64,000 bases of DNA from an uncultured Blautia sp. Its GTDB lineage: Bacteria > Bacillota > Clostridia > Lachnospirales > Lachnospiraceae. Under the pieces are notes generated by a model. It was given only the letters and a program-made list of their open reading frames with translations, was not told where the DNA came from and made no database searches. A program made the position numbers and the translations under genes. Location of the stretch: contig UQMI01000009.1 of assembly GCA_900542045.1 (NCBI GenBank), forward strand, positions 9,203 to 73,202, read 5' to 3'. This document shows, piece after piece, positions 27,501 to 35,392 of this stretch (its first letter is position 1; each line of letters starts with the position of its first letter).

Positions 27501-28104
27501 ATTCGGCGGCGTAGACCATGTACTGGCCAGCGGCAAAGACATCAACGTAATGGTATTCGATACAGAAGTTTACTCCAACACTGGCGGACAGGCTTCCAAG
27601 GCTACACCTACCGGTGCAATCGCTCAGTTCGCTGCAGGCGGTAAAGAAGTGAAGAAGAAAGATATGGCTTCCATCGCAATGAGCTATGGTTATGTATACG
27701 TAGCACAGATCGCTATGGGTGCTGATTACAACCAGACTGTGAAAGCAATTGCTGAGGCAGAGGCTTATCCGGGACCATCACTGATCATCGCTTATGCTCC
27801 ATGTATCAACCATGGTATCAAGAAAGGTATGAGCAAAGCTCAGACAGAAGAAGAACTGGCAGTTAAGTGCGGATACTGGCATCTGTTCCGTTTCAATCCG
27901 GCAGCAGACAACAAGTTCACACTGGACAGCAAGCTTCCTTCGGGCGATTATCAGGAATTCCTGGACGGCGAGGTTCGTTACAATTCTCTGAAACGTTCCA
28001 ACCCGGCCAAAGCAGAAAGACTGTTCGCTCTGAACGAAGAGCAGGCTAAAGACAGATATGCATATCTGAACAAGCTGGTTAATCTGTACGGAAAAGACGA
28101 ATAA
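24574..28104 (+). CDS. nifJ: Pyruvate:ferredoxin (flavodoxin) oxidoreductase
   Basis: Oxidises pyruvate to acetyl-CoA and CO2 with ferredoxin as acceptor. A full-length single-chain enzyme of 1176 aa: pyrimidine domain at the N-terminus (YPITPSSVMAE), CoA-binding and gamma domains, then two 4Fe-4S clusters in CIQCNRCAYVCP (about residue 693) and CTGCGSCANVCP (about 749), and the TPP domain with the proximal-cluster cysteines CAGCGETPY (about 817) and NATGCSSIWG. Codon use is more biased than in neighbours, with few rare codons, as expected for a highly expressed enzyme. Confidence 0.97.
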   Translation: MARKMKTMDGNHAAAHASYAYSDVAAIYPITPSSVMAEATDEWATQGRKNIFGQEVQVTEMQSEAGAAGAVHGSLAAGALTTTYTASQGLLLMIPNLYKIAGEQLPGVINVSARALASHALSIFGDHSDVMACRQTGCAMLCESSVQEVMDLTPVAHCAAIKGKVPFINFFDGFRTSHEIQKIETWDYEDLKEMVDMDAVNEFRAHALNPNHPCQRGSAQNPDIFFQAREACNPYYDALPAVVQEYMDKVNAKIGTDYKLFNYYGAADAEHVIVAMGSVNDTIEETIDYLTAAGKKVGVVKVRLYRPFCAEALIAAIPETVKQISVLDRTKEPGALGEPLYLDVVAALRGTKFESVPVFSGRYGLGSKDTTPSQIVAVYENTEKEKFTIGIEDDVTNLSLKVGAPLVTTPEGTINCKFWGLGADGTVGANKNSIKIIGDNTDMYAQAYFDYDSKKSGGVTMSHLRFGKKPIKSTYLIHQANFVACHNPSYVNKYNMVQELVDGGTFLLNCPWDMEGLEKHLPGQVKAFIANHNIKFYVIDGIKIGKEIGLGGRINTVLQSAFFKLANIIPEEHAIELMKAAAKATYGRKGDKIVQMNYDAIDAGAKQVVEVQVPESWKDCADEGLFMAHAEGGRQDVVDFVNNIQAKVNAQEGNTLPVSAFKDYVDGTTPSGSSAFEKRGIAVDIPVWQPENCIQCNRCAYVCPHAVIRPVALTEEEAAAAPEGLKTLPMTGMPQYKFAMTVSAYDCTGCGSCANVCPGKKGAKALAMENMEANAGEQKYFDYGVALPVKEDVIAKFKETTVKGSQFKQPLLEFSGACAGCGETPYAKLITQLFGDRMYIANATGCSSIWGNSSPSTPYTVNAKGQGPAWSNSLFEDNAEFGYGMLLAQTAIRDGLKAKVEDLVANGNNEDVKAAGQEWLDTFACGATNGTATDKLVAALEACGCDKAKEILVQKDFLAKKSQWVFGGDGWAYDIGFGGVDHVLASGKDINVMVFDTEVYSNTGGQASKATPTGAIAQFAAGGKEVKKKDMASIAMSYGYVYVAQIAMGADYNQTVKAIAEAEAYPGPSLIIAYAPCINHGIKKGMSKAQTEEELAVKCGYWHLFRFNPAADNKFTLDSKLPSGDYQEFLDGEVRYNSLKRSNPAKAERLFALNEEQAKDRYAYLNKLVNLYGKDE

Positions 28105-28150
28105 TAAAAGACAATGGGATTCGCGAGTCGAATGTGATTGACTGACAATG

Positions 28151-28180
28151 GGGTCAGTGCGAAAGCACTGGCCCTGTTTT
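28151..28180 (+). terminator. Terminator of nifJ
   Basis: A 10-bp stem (GGGTCAGTGC with GCACTGGCCC, including one G-T pair) with a GAAA tetraloop and TGTTTT tail. Confidence 0.85.
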
Positions 28181-28227
28181 ATATATGGATACTTACGGAT
28201 GTTTCGAAGAAATGAGGAGGTACACAT

Positions 28228-28371
28228 ATGGAAGATTGGAAAAAAGAGCCGGACGGCCATCCGCAAGAGACAGAAAAACAGGAGCCGGAATTGTCGGCCA
28301 CTTGGGCAGAAGACGCACTGGCAGACCTGGAGGATTTTATCGAAGAACAGGGAATCTATATCCGGCAGTGA
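28228..28371 (+). CDS. Small acidic hypothetical protein, 47 aa
   Basis: An ATG with a perfect AGGAGG seven bases upstream opens a 47-codon frame. The product is strongly acidic, with a predicted helix in WAEDALADLEDFIEEQGIY. No family is recognised. The ribosome site and clean frame favour translation, and the position just after the nifJ terminator suggests an independent or read-through transcript. Confidence 0.5.
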   Translation: MEDWKKEPDGHPQETEKQEPELSATWAEDALADLEDFIEEQGIYIRQ

Positions 28372-28463
28372 ACGTCTGGCAGAAAAGGAAATCTGTGTCT
28401 GACAGGAGAGCGAAAAGGGAAGGATCGATCCGGCGGTATGGACCATTCCCATCTGCTCTTTCT

Positions 28464-28512
28464 GCGCATTTTTTTGCGAGCTTTTTGCGCACTTTTTGAG
28501 CACTTTTTGAGC
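28464..28512. repeat. 11-bp tandem repeat, GCGCACTTTTT type
   Basis: Four successive units of 12, 11, 11 and 11 bases (GCGCATTTTTTT, GCGAGCTTTTT, GCGCACTTTTT, GAGCACTTTTT) and the start of a fifth. The T tracts recur about once per helical turn, so the segment may be intrinsically bent. It lies upstream of gtrA. Confidence 0.75.
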
Positions 28513-28606
28513 CGGGACATAAAGCTGTTCATTTGACGGGGAATGTGATAGAATGGAAGTGTTGCGGCAGCAGCTGAAAAACAGAAAAAGCAGGAGAGAA
28601 AAGACC

Positions 28607-29050
28607 ATGAAGAAACTGACAGCTTTGTTTTGGAGGTGTTATCATAATTCTGTTTTGCGTTATATCTTCTTCGGCGGACTGACGACACTGGTAAACCTGG
28701 TCAGCTTTTATCTGCTGAGAAGTGTGGCAGGCTTTCCCCTGCAGGGGGCGAACCTGATTTCTATCATACTGGCTGTTTTATTTGCGTATGTGGTAAATGC
28801 CAGATATGTGTTTGAGAAAAAATGTGATACATGGAAGGAGCATCTGGAACAGTTCGGCCGGTTCATCGGAGCCAGAGCCGTGACCATGGTGGTGGAAGTG
28901 GCGGGAGTCTGGCTCACTGTGCAGGTGGGCAATCTGCCGGATATGTGGGGAAAATTTCTGACACAATTTCTGGTCCTGGTCCTGAATTATCTGTTCAGCC
29001 GTTTCTTTGTATTTGCGGATACCAGGCGCAAACATTCCAAATCTGCCTGA
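28607..29050 (+). CDS. GtrA-family membrane protein
   Basis: A 147-aa protein with four transmembrane segments of the GtrA type (YIFFGGLTTLVNLVSFYLL, then ISIILAVLFAYVVNARYVF, and FLVLVLNYLFSRFFVF near the end). Members help move polyprenyl-linked sugars for cell-wall or teichoic-acid glycosylation. ATG 28607 with CAGGAGAG upstream is used in place of a frame opening at 28553. No glycosyltransferase is adjacent. Confidence 0.87.
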   Translation: MKKLTALFWRCYHNSVLRYIFFGGLTTLVNLVSFYLLRSVAGFPLQGANLISIILAVLFAYVVNARYVFEKKCDTWKEHLEQFGRFIGARAVTMVVEVAGVWLTVQVGNLPDMWGKFLTQFLVLVLNYLFSRFFVFADTRRKHSKSA

Positions 29051-29157
29051 ACCTGATAAGGGCGGATTGTGGGGCCTGCCGGAGCAGGAGCAGCAAAGTG
29101 CAGAGCCATTTTCCTGATGCCTTCTGGCACCATGCTCATTCACAGGAAAAGATTAGC

Positions 29158-29193
29158 GGGGCCGGAGTGATTCGAGAGAATCATTCCGGCCCC
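29158..29193. terminator. Strong hairpin after gtrA
   Basis: A 16-bp stem (29158-29173 with 29178-29193, one G-T pair) capped by a GAGA tetraloop, about 110 bases after the gtrA stop. No T run follows, so it may be a processing or stability element rather than a terminator. Confidence 0.6.
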
Positions 29194-29232
29194 CTGTGCA
29201 GGATTATCTATTTCCTGACAAACCTGTTCTCT

Positions 29233-29928
29233 GCCTGTCGGTATGGTAGAAATCCAATATATGGGAAGTGCACCTGTGATTCCAAGATTTCCACCCAACT
29301 CGTACAGATCCATGTCCACAGGTTGGATTTGGATTTTCAAATACGTACAGAAGTATTTTTCTCCGTGTCTACATTATAGGGTACAGTATAGCCTGCCGGT
29401 ACGGTAGAAATCCGGAAACTGAGAATACCACCGTATAAATAAGCCTGTCGGTACGGTAGGAATTCATGAAACTGAGAAAGCTACCGTATAAATAGGCCTA
29501 CGGTTACGGTAGGAATCCGGGGAACCGAGAATACCACCGTATAAATAGGCCTACGGTTACGGTAGGAATCCAATATATGGGAATTGCACCCGTAATTCCA
29601 AGAGAGTCAGTACGGTAGGAATCCATGAAACTGAGAAAGCTACCGTATAAATAGGCTTGCGGTTACGGTAGGAAATCCGGAAACTGAGAATACCACCGCA
29701 TAAATATGCCTGTCAGTACGGTAGGAAATCCGGAAACTAGAAATACCACCGTATAAATAAGCCTGTCGGTACGGTAGGAATCCAACATATGGGAATTGCA
29801 CCCGTAATTCCAAGAGTGTCAGTACGGTAGGAATCCGAGAAACCGAGAAAGCTACCGTATAAACAGGCTTGCGGTTACGGTGGAAATCCGGGGAAGTTCT
29901 ATCTGTACCGTATCAAAAAATTGCATCA
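29233..29928. repeat. 53-bp periodic palindromic repeat array 1
   Basis: The hexamer TACGGT occurs at 29400, 29452, 29505, 29558, 29611, 29664, 29717, 29770, 29823 and 29876: one step of 52 and eight of exactly 53 bases. Each unit continues TACGGTAGGAATCC. Type A units go on with a GAAACTGAGAA core and ACCACCGTATAAATAG, so TACGGT faces ACCGTA about 31 bases away. Type B units (29558, 29770 and a worn copy at 29242) instead contain a small hairpin GGAATTGC-ACCC-GTAATTCC. Units are joined by GCCTGTCGG or GCCTACGGT. The stretch 29295-29390 appears to hold two worn units. No coding frame explains the spacing. It lies between gtrA and cobT. Confidence 0.9.
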
Positions 29929-30147
29929 CAGGGTCATGGAAAAGACAGAATGTTCCGCTTACCATTTCCTGGTGTGCAAAATACTTTGCAAATGAGAAGG
30001 GCAGAGCGGAAGATGCGAACTCTTCTATGGACTTGCCATTTTGTGTGTGATAAAATTAGGATATGGGAGCTCAGGACAGAAAATATTCGATTGAAAAGTG
30101 CTGGACTCCCAGCATCATGATACTACTAAGAACAGGAGATAAATGCC

Positions 30148-31200
30148 ATGAATTTACAGGAAACAGTTGAGAAGATCCAACCTATTGACCGTAAGATGAT
30201 GCAGGTGGCGCAGAAGCGCTGGGACAGTATTGCCCATCCGCTGCACAGCCTGGGCTTATTTGAAGATGTTCTGGTGGAGATTGCCGGGATGACCGGCCGC
30301 CAGGATATGAAGATCCGGAAGAAAGCCCTGGTTACCATGTGTGCGGATAATGGCGTAGTGGAAGAGGGAGTGACCCAGACCGGCCAGGAAGTAACGGCTC
30401 TGGTAGCGGAGAACTTTCTCGTTACACAGGCGGCCGCCAGTATTTTATGCCGGGAATGCGGTGCAGATATTTATCCTGTGGATGTGGGAATGGCTGTAGA
30501 TACAAAAGTACCCAGCTTTAAGACTTCCTATGGAACAAAAAATATGGCAAAGGAACCTGCCATGACAAGAGAAGAAGCAATCCATGCCCTGGAAGTGGGA
30601 ATCCATATGGCAGAAAAGCTGGTGGGCAAAGGCTATGGCATGCTGGCCACCGGTGAGATGGGTATTGGAAATACCACCACCAGCAGTGCGGTGGCATCGG
30701 TGCTGCTGCACAAACCGGTGGAAGAAATGACCGGACGGGGGGCCGGCCTGTCCGGAGAAGGACTGAAGAAGAAGATTGCTGTGATCAAACAGGCCATTGA
30801 TATGCACAAGCCGGATCCGGAAGATGCCATTGATGTGCTGGCCAAGGTAGGCGGATTTGATATTGCGGGAATGGCAGGCGTATGCCTGGGCGCGGCAGCG
30901 CTGCACACACCGGTGGTGATCGATGGATTTATTTCCGGCGTGTCTGCTTTGGTGGCAGTACGGATCTGCCCGGAAGCTGCGGAATACATGATCGCTTCCC
31001 ATGTGTCTTCGGAACCGGCTGCACAGATGATCCTGGATGCGCTGGGCAAGAAAGCCTTTCTTCATGCGGAGATGCACTGGGGCGAGGGTACGGGAGCCGT
31101 TACGCTCTTCCCGCTGCTGGATATGGCAGCATCCGTCTATAACTCCATGAGTACTTTCCAGGATATACAGATAGAGGAATATAAGCATTTTGAAGAATAA
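30148..31200 (+). CDS. cobT: Nicotinate-nucleotide--dimethylbenzimidazole phosphoribosyltransferase
   Basis: Activates the lower-ligand base by forming alpha-ribazole phosphate (or analogues) for cobamide assembly. The 350-aa protein matches the family in length and shows MCADNGVVEEGVTQTG near residue 70, GEMGIGNTTTSSAVA near 172 and the catalytic-glutamate loop HWGEGTGAVTLFPLLDMA near 312. First gene of a five-gene run. A possible promoter (TTGCCA, 18 bases, TAGGAT) lies at 30033-30062. No cobalamin riboswitch was recognised upstream. Confidence 0.96.
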   Translation: MNLQETVEKIQPIDRKMMQVAQKRWDSIAHPLHSLGLFEDVLVEIAGMTGRQDMKIRKKALVTMCADNGVVEEGVTQTGQEVTALVAENFLVTQAAASILCRECGADIYPVDVGMAVDTKVPSFKTSYGTKNMAKEPAMTREEAIHALEVGIHMAEKLVGKGYGMLATGEMGIGNTTTSSAVASVLLHKPVEEMTGRGAGLSGEGLKKKIAVIKQAIDMHKPDPEDAIDVLAKVGGFDIAGMAGVCLGAAALHTPVVIDGFISGVSALVAVRICPEAAEYMIASHVSSEPAAQMILDALGKKAFLHAEMHWGEGTGAVTLFPLLDMAASVYNSMSTFQDIQIEEYKHFEE

Positions 31201-31215
31201 GCAAAGGGGTAATTT

Positions 31216-31800
31216 ATGCTGATAGTAGTTACAGGAGGAAGCGGCAGCGGGAAATCTGCATTCGCGGAAGACTGGATCCTGTCCGGAGGTGAAGGAAAAC
31301 GGATTTACATTGCCACTATGGAACCCTTTGGCACAGAAGGTGCCCGCCGGATCGCCAGACACCGGAAGATGCGGGAAGGCAAAGGTTTTGAGACAGTGGA
31401 ACGCTATACGGATCTGAATGGACTGCGGATTCCGGAGAACAGCCATGTGCTGCTGGAGTGCATGTCGAATCTGGTGGCAAATGAAATTTTCCGTGAAGAC
31501 GGAGCGGGAGACCGTGTCCTGGAGGCTGTGGTTTCCGGAGTCCGTCATCTGCAGGCGGCAGCCGGACGGTTTTGTATTGTAACCAATGATATTTTCTCAG
31601 ACGGAGTCTGTTATGAACAGGAGACTGTGCAGTATCAGAAATATCTGTCACAGGTCAATCAGGAGCTGGCACGGATGGCCAATGAAGTCATAGAAGTGGT
31701 TTACGGTGTTCCTGTATATCAGAAGGGAAATGCATTACAGAGCCTGAAGAGCGGGCCTGAACTTGCCGCAGATCCTGAAAGGAAAGGAGGAGAACGGTAA
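31216..31800 (+). CDS. cobU: Adenosylcobinamide kinase / guanylyltransferase
   Basis: Phosphorylates adenosylcobinamide and transfers GMP to it. The 194-aa protein has the P-loop VTGGSGSGKSAFAE at the N-terminus, the IATMEPFGTEGARRIARHR segment containing the guanylylated histidine region, and a typical central LLECMSNLVANE. It lacks the usual NEVG motif at the expected place (VTNDIFSDG is found instead), which is notable because a second CobU-like protein downstream carries one. It ends directly at the cobS start. Confidence 0.88.
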   Translation: MLIVVTGGSGSGKSAFAEDWILSGGEGKRIYIATMEPFGTEGARRIARHRKMREGKGFETVERYTDLNGLRIPENSHVLLECMSNLVANEIFREDGAGDRVLEAVVSGVRHLQAAAGRFCIVTNDIFSDGVCYEQETVQYQKYLSQVNQELARMANEVIEVVYGVPVYQKGNALQSLKSGPELAADPERKGGER

Positions 31801-32589
31801 GTGAGCCGTTTATGGAACAGCTTTAAGATCTCTTTCTCCATGTATTCCAAGATTCCCATGCCGTACAGTGACTGGAGCGGGGAGAATATGAAGTATGTGA
31901 TGGGATTTTTTCCCCTGATCGGTGTGGTCATCGGTATAGTGGCCGGGGCATGGGCCTGGATTGCGGAGACAATCGGTCTGGCCTTAGACAATCTGTTCCG
32001 GGTTGCCGTATGTACGGCAATCCCCCTGCTGATCACAGGCGGAATCCATATGGATGGATTTCTGGACACATCAGATGCGTTAAGTTCCTGGCAGGAGAAG
32101 GAACGAAGACTGGAGATACTGAAGGATTCCCATGCAGGGGCTTTTGCCATTATCAGCTGTGCGGTATACATGATCCTGTATATGGGAGCGGTAAGTGTGA
32201 TTGAGGGAAAGACTTTTTTGCTGATAGGGTTTTATTATATGATCATCCGCGGGGCCAGCGGACTTTCTATTGTCCGCTTTCCAAAAGCGAAAAACACAGG
32301 ACTGGCGGCTATGTTTTCAGATAACGCTCATAAAAATGTAATACAGATCTGGATGCTGGTCTATCTGGTGATCGGTGTGGTCTGTACGCTGGCAGTGAAC
32401 CCTGTTCCGGCAGTGGTATGCAATTTGCTGGTTCTGGGTATCTTTCTTTATTATCGATGGATGTCAGAGAAAAATTTTGGCGGGATCAACGGAGACCTGG
32501 CCGGCTGGTTTCTGCAGATGGCAGAGCTTCTGGTGATGCTGGGAGCAGCGGTGACGACTCTGGCAATGGGAGGCAGTTTATGGAATTGA
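31801..32589 (+). CDS. cobS: Adenosylcobinamide-GDP ribazoletransferase (cobalamin synthase)
   Basis: Joins adenosylcobinamide-GDP and alpha-ribazole in the membrane. The 262-aa protein has about six hydrophobic segments and the family motifs FSMYSKIPMP, FPLIGVVIG and GGIHMDGFLDTSDALSS, where the aspartates bind metal. It starts with GTG at 31801, right after the cobU stop, with AAGGAGGAG upstream, and overlaps the next gene by 10 bases. Confidence 0.95.
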   Translation: MSRLWNSFKISFSMYSKIPMPYSDWSGENMKYVMGFFPLIGVVIGIVAGAWAWIAETIGLALDNLFRVAVCTAIPLLITGGIHMDGFLDTSDALSSWQEKERRLEILKDSHAGAFAIISCAVYMILYMGAVSVIEGKTFLLIGFYYMIIRGASGLSIVRFPKAKNTGLAAMFSDNAHKNVIQIWMLVYLVIGVVCTLAVNPVPAVVCNLLVLGIFLYYRWMSEKNFGGINGDLAGWFLQMAELLVMLGAAVTTLAMGGSLWN

Positions 32590-32960
32590 TCGTTGGAGGT
32601 ATTTTTCAGGGGCAGCTTGCCTACGGGCAGGAGCTGTTCCCGGATCTGGAATGGGTAGACGGCGCCGCCTGTTCTCTGGAAGATTTAAAGAGCGCCGGAG
32701 GCGTGTTTGATTTTCAGGAGCTGGTGCGCAGGCTTCTGGAAGAAAAAGAGCTGCCGGAGGATCTGGGAGACAGAATATACGAGGAAAATCCGGATCTGAT
32801 CGTAATCGCTAATGAAGTGGGCAGCGGCGTAGTGCCGGTGGATCCGTTGGAACGGGAGTTCCGGGAAAAAACAGGCCGCATCTGCACCTGTCTGGCCGGG
32901 CATTCCCATCGTGTGCATCGGGTGATCTGCGGTATTGGAAAGGTGATAAAAGATGCTTAG
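32580..32960 (+). CDS. CobU-like protein without P-loop, 126 aa
   Basis: The N-terminus IVGGIFQGQLAYGQELFP aligns with the CobU P-loop strand (VTGGxxSGKSxFAE) but lacks the GK(S/T) needed for nucleotide phosphate binding. The C-terminal part has IVIANEVGSGVVPVDPLERE, the conserved CobU NEVG motif, followed by the expected C-terminal helix. It therefore looks like a short CobU paralogue that has lost ATP binding. The adjacent cobU has a P-loop but no NEVG, so the two may work as complementary halves. ATG 32580 lies inside the end of cobS with GGGAGG upstream. Confidence 0.75.
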   Translation: MELIVGGIFQGQLAYGQELFPDLEWVDGAACSLEDLKSAGGVFDFQELVRRLLEEKELPEDLGDRIYEENPDLIVIANEVGSGVVPVDPLEREFREKTGRICTCLAGHSHRVHRVICGIGKVIKDA

Positions 32961-33573
32961 AATGTTGCTCATCCGTCATTCCATGACGGCGGGAAATCTG
33001 AAAAAGCGTTATATAGGTACTACGGATGAGCCGCTGTGCCCGGAAGGGGTGGAATTGATCCGGCAGGTGTTTTATCCCCAGGTGGAGGCAGTGTTCGTAA
33101 GCCCCATGCGCCGGTGCGTGGAGACGGCAGGCATTATTTATCCGAACCGCAGGCTGCACATCATTGATGAGTTGGCAGAGTGTGATTTTGGAGAATTTGA
33201 GAATAAAAATTATCAGGAATTATCCGGAAACGCCAATTACCAGAAATGGGTGGACAGCGGCGGCCAGCTTCCTTTTCCGGGAGGCGAAAGCCGGGAAGGG
33301 TTCCGCTGGCGGTGTCTGAATGGCTTTCAGAAAGTGGTCCACAACTGTATGCATCACAATATCACTTCGGCAGCGCTGGTCGTCCATGGAGGAACGATCA
33401 TGAATATCATGGAAACATATGCAAGGCCGGAACGTTCCTTTTACCAGTGGCAGGTAAAAAATGGCTGCGGGTATGCAGTGGAGCTGGATACAGAGCTGTG
33501 GAAGAAGAACCGGGAGGAACTGCGGGTGATCAGCAGGATCCCCGGCGCCCTGATCGAACGGCGGGAAAGATAA
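32953..33573 (+). CDS. cobC: Histidine phosphatase, probable alpha-ribazole phosphatase
   Basis: A 206-aa histidine-phosphatase-superfamily enzyme. The catalytic motif is LIRHSMTAGN (Ser in place of the usual Gly after RH), with the acid residue in AECDFGEFE and the second histidine in VVHGGTIMN. Placement in the cobT-U-S operon, overlapping the previous gene by 8 bases, supports removal of the phosphate from alpha-ribazole phosphate or the final cobamide phosphate. Confidence 0.83.
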   Translation: MLRMLLIRHSMTAGNLKKRYIGTTDEPLCPEGVELIRQVFYPQVEAVFVSPMRRCVETAGIIYPNRRLHIIDELAECDFGEFENKNYQELSGNANYQKWVDSGGQLPFPGGESREGFRWRCLNGFQKVVHNCMHHNITSAALVVHGGTIMNIMETYARPERSFYQWQVKNGCGYAVELDTELWKKNREELRVISRIPGALIERRER

Positions 33574-33591
33574 GGCTGCGAAAGGAAACAA

Positions 33592-34941
33592 ATGCATCAG
33601 ACAAATTTTGCAAAAGGAAATGTGTATAAAAATATACTGGACGTGGCACTGCCCATGATGGCGGCACAGGTGCTGAACCTGCTTTATAATGTGGTGGACC
33701 GGATGTATATTGGAAGAATTGAAGGGATTGGCACTCTGGCTCTCACTGGAGTAGGCCTGTGTTTTCCGGTGATTACTCTGATCACGGCTTTTTCCAATTT
33801 ATATGGAAACGGAGGCGGCCCTCTCTGCGCTATGGAACGGGGAAAAGGAAATGACCGGGAGGCAGAGTACCTGATGGGAAATACATTTATCCTGCTGGTG
33901 GGAACGGGTGTTATACTGACAGTTCTGGGGCTATGCTTTTACCGGCCGGTGCTGTATCTGTTCGGTGCCAGTGATGTGACCATGCCCTACGCAGGCGCAT
34001 ACATACGGATTTATCTTCTGGGGACGGTGTTTGTCATGATCGCCCTGGGAATGAATCCTTTCATCAACAGCCAGGGATTTGGCCGTGTGGGAATGCTCAC
34101 CGTGCTTCTGGGAGCAGTTCTGAATATTGTTTTGGACCCGTTGTTTATCTTTGTATTTCACATGGGAGTCGCCGGGGCAGCCATTGCCACAGTGCTGTCC
34201 CAGATGGCATCAGCGCTGTGGGTGCTGCGGTTCCTTACCGGACCCCGGTCTGTCCTGCATCTGCGGCTTCGGAATATGAAACTGGCCTGGGAGCGAGTGA
34301 AGAAGATCGTATCTCTGGGATTTTCCGGTTTTATTATGGCCTTTACCAACGGACTGGTACAGGTGGTGTGCAATTCTACTTTATATCAGTATGGCGGAGA
34401 TCTTTATGTGGGAATTATGACAGTGCTGAATTCTGTGCGGGAAATCTTCACCATGCCAGTACAGGGTATGACAGGAGGAGCTTCTCCGGTGATGAGCTTC
34501 AATTATGGAGAAAAGGCATATCACAAGGTGAAGCAGGCCATTGGTTTTGTGACGGCTACCTGTATCGTGTACACGTTGGCTGCCTGGGGAATTCTCCGGC
34601 TGTGGCCGGAATTTTTTATCCGTATCTTTAATGGAGAGGGTGATCTGCTCCGGGAAGGAATCCCGGCTTTGCATATTTATTTTTTTGGCTTCTTTTTTAT
34701 GGCTCTGCAGTTTGCCGGCCAGAGTGTGTTTGTGGCCCTGGGAAAGGCCAGAAAAGCCACATTTTTCTCTCTGTTCCGTAAAGTGGTCATAGTTTTGCCG
34801 TTGACCATTCTTCTGCCGCAGATCGGCGGACTGGGAGTGGACGGTGTATTCTGGGCAGAACCTGTTTCCAATCTGGTGGGCGGTGTAGCCTGCTTTGGAA
34901 CCATGTGCGTCACCGTGCTGCCGGAACTTCGGCAGAAATAA
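33592..34941 (+). CDS. MATE-family transporter
   Basis: A 449-aa multidrug/oligosaccharidyl-lipid/polysaccharide (MATE) exporter with 12 hydrophobic segments; the N-terminal ALPMMAAQVLNLLYNVVDRMYIG and FSNLYGNGGGPLCAM segments are typical. It starts 18 bases after cobC and ends at a strong terminator, so it is transcribed with the cobamide genes. Whether it moves a cobamide intermediate is not known; MATE proteins in such positions are usually of undefined specificity. Confidence 0.87.
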   Translation: MHQTNFAKGNVYKNILDVALPMMAAQVLNLLYNVVDRMYIGRIEGIGTLALTGVGLCFPVITLITAFSNLYGNGGGPLCAMERGKGNDREAEYLMGNTFILLVGTGVILTVLGLCFYRPVLYLFGASDVTMPYAGAYIRIYLLGTVFVMIALGMNPFINSQGFGRVGMLTVLLGAVLNIVLDPLFIFVFHMGVAGAAIATVLSQMASALWVLRFLTGPRSVLHLRLRNMKLAWERVKKIVSLGFSGFIMAFTNGLVQVVCNSTLYQYGGDLYVGIMTVLNSVREIFTMPVQGMTGGASPVMSFNYGEKAYHKVKQAIGFVTATCIVYTLAAWGILRLWPEFFIRIFNGEGDLLREGIPALHIYFFGFFFMALQFAGQSVFVALGKARKATFFSLFRKVVIVLPLTILLPQIGGLGVDGVFWAEPVSNLVGGVACFGTMCVTVLPELRQK

Positions 34942-34952
34942 GTACAGGCGAG

Positions 34953-34987
34953 AGACTGCTGCATTTATAATGCGGACAGTCTTTTTT
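34953..34987 (+). terminator. Terminator of the cob-MATE operon
   Basis: AGACTG pairs with CAGTCT, with a second inner pairing GCAT/ATGC, followed by TTTTTT. Confidence 0.85.
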
Positions 34988-35392
34988 CTTATGGCAATAC
35001 AAACATTTTTTGGGATTTCTGTCATCCGGAAGAGCGTAAAATGATAGAATTGTGCTTTTTTCTGCAATATTATCCAAAAACTGACAAGAGTGGTATGGGT
35101 AAAAATGAATAAGATTTTCTCTGAAAATACCGCTGCCATAGACAGGTTAAAAAAGTAAAATAAAAATAAAGGCAAGAAATTAAGGAAAACGATGAAAATG
35201 ACGGGAACAATGTGAAAAAATAGTGCAACTTCCATGAATATGATTGAAATTGCCCATTATATGAACGGTAATGCACACTATTTGAGTCCAGCTTTTGTTA
35301 TAATAATTTCACAAGCAATTTATGTAAAAAGCATCTGTTTAGGATATTTTGTACAATAGGATGCTTTTTGAATCAAAAGGAGGACATGCAAT
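34988..35392. other. AT-rich upstream region of the galactoside operon
   Basis: About 400 bases without a gene. It holds a TGTTATAAT extended -10 element at 35296-35304 with no good -35 box, as expected of an activator-dependent promoter, and a leader of about 80 bases before the solute-binding protein. No riboswitch is evident. Confidence 0.5.
35296..35304 (+). promoter_or_regulatory. Extended -10 promoter of the ABC operon
   Basis: TG-T-TATAAT. The missing -35 element points to activation, for example by the AraC protein encoded at 38638. Confidence 0.6.

Noticed and set aside
29233..29928. CRISPR array
   Set aside because: The whole 53-bp unit is conserved; there are no unique spacers of constant length and no cas genes in the window.
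29869..30120. 83-aa ORF overlapping the end of the repeat array
   Set aside because: Starts inside a repeat unit, has no ribosome site and no recognisable sequence.
29929..30147. Cobalamin riboswitch before cobT
   Set aside because: No B12-box-like sequence or typical peripheral stems could be seen, so no claim is made.
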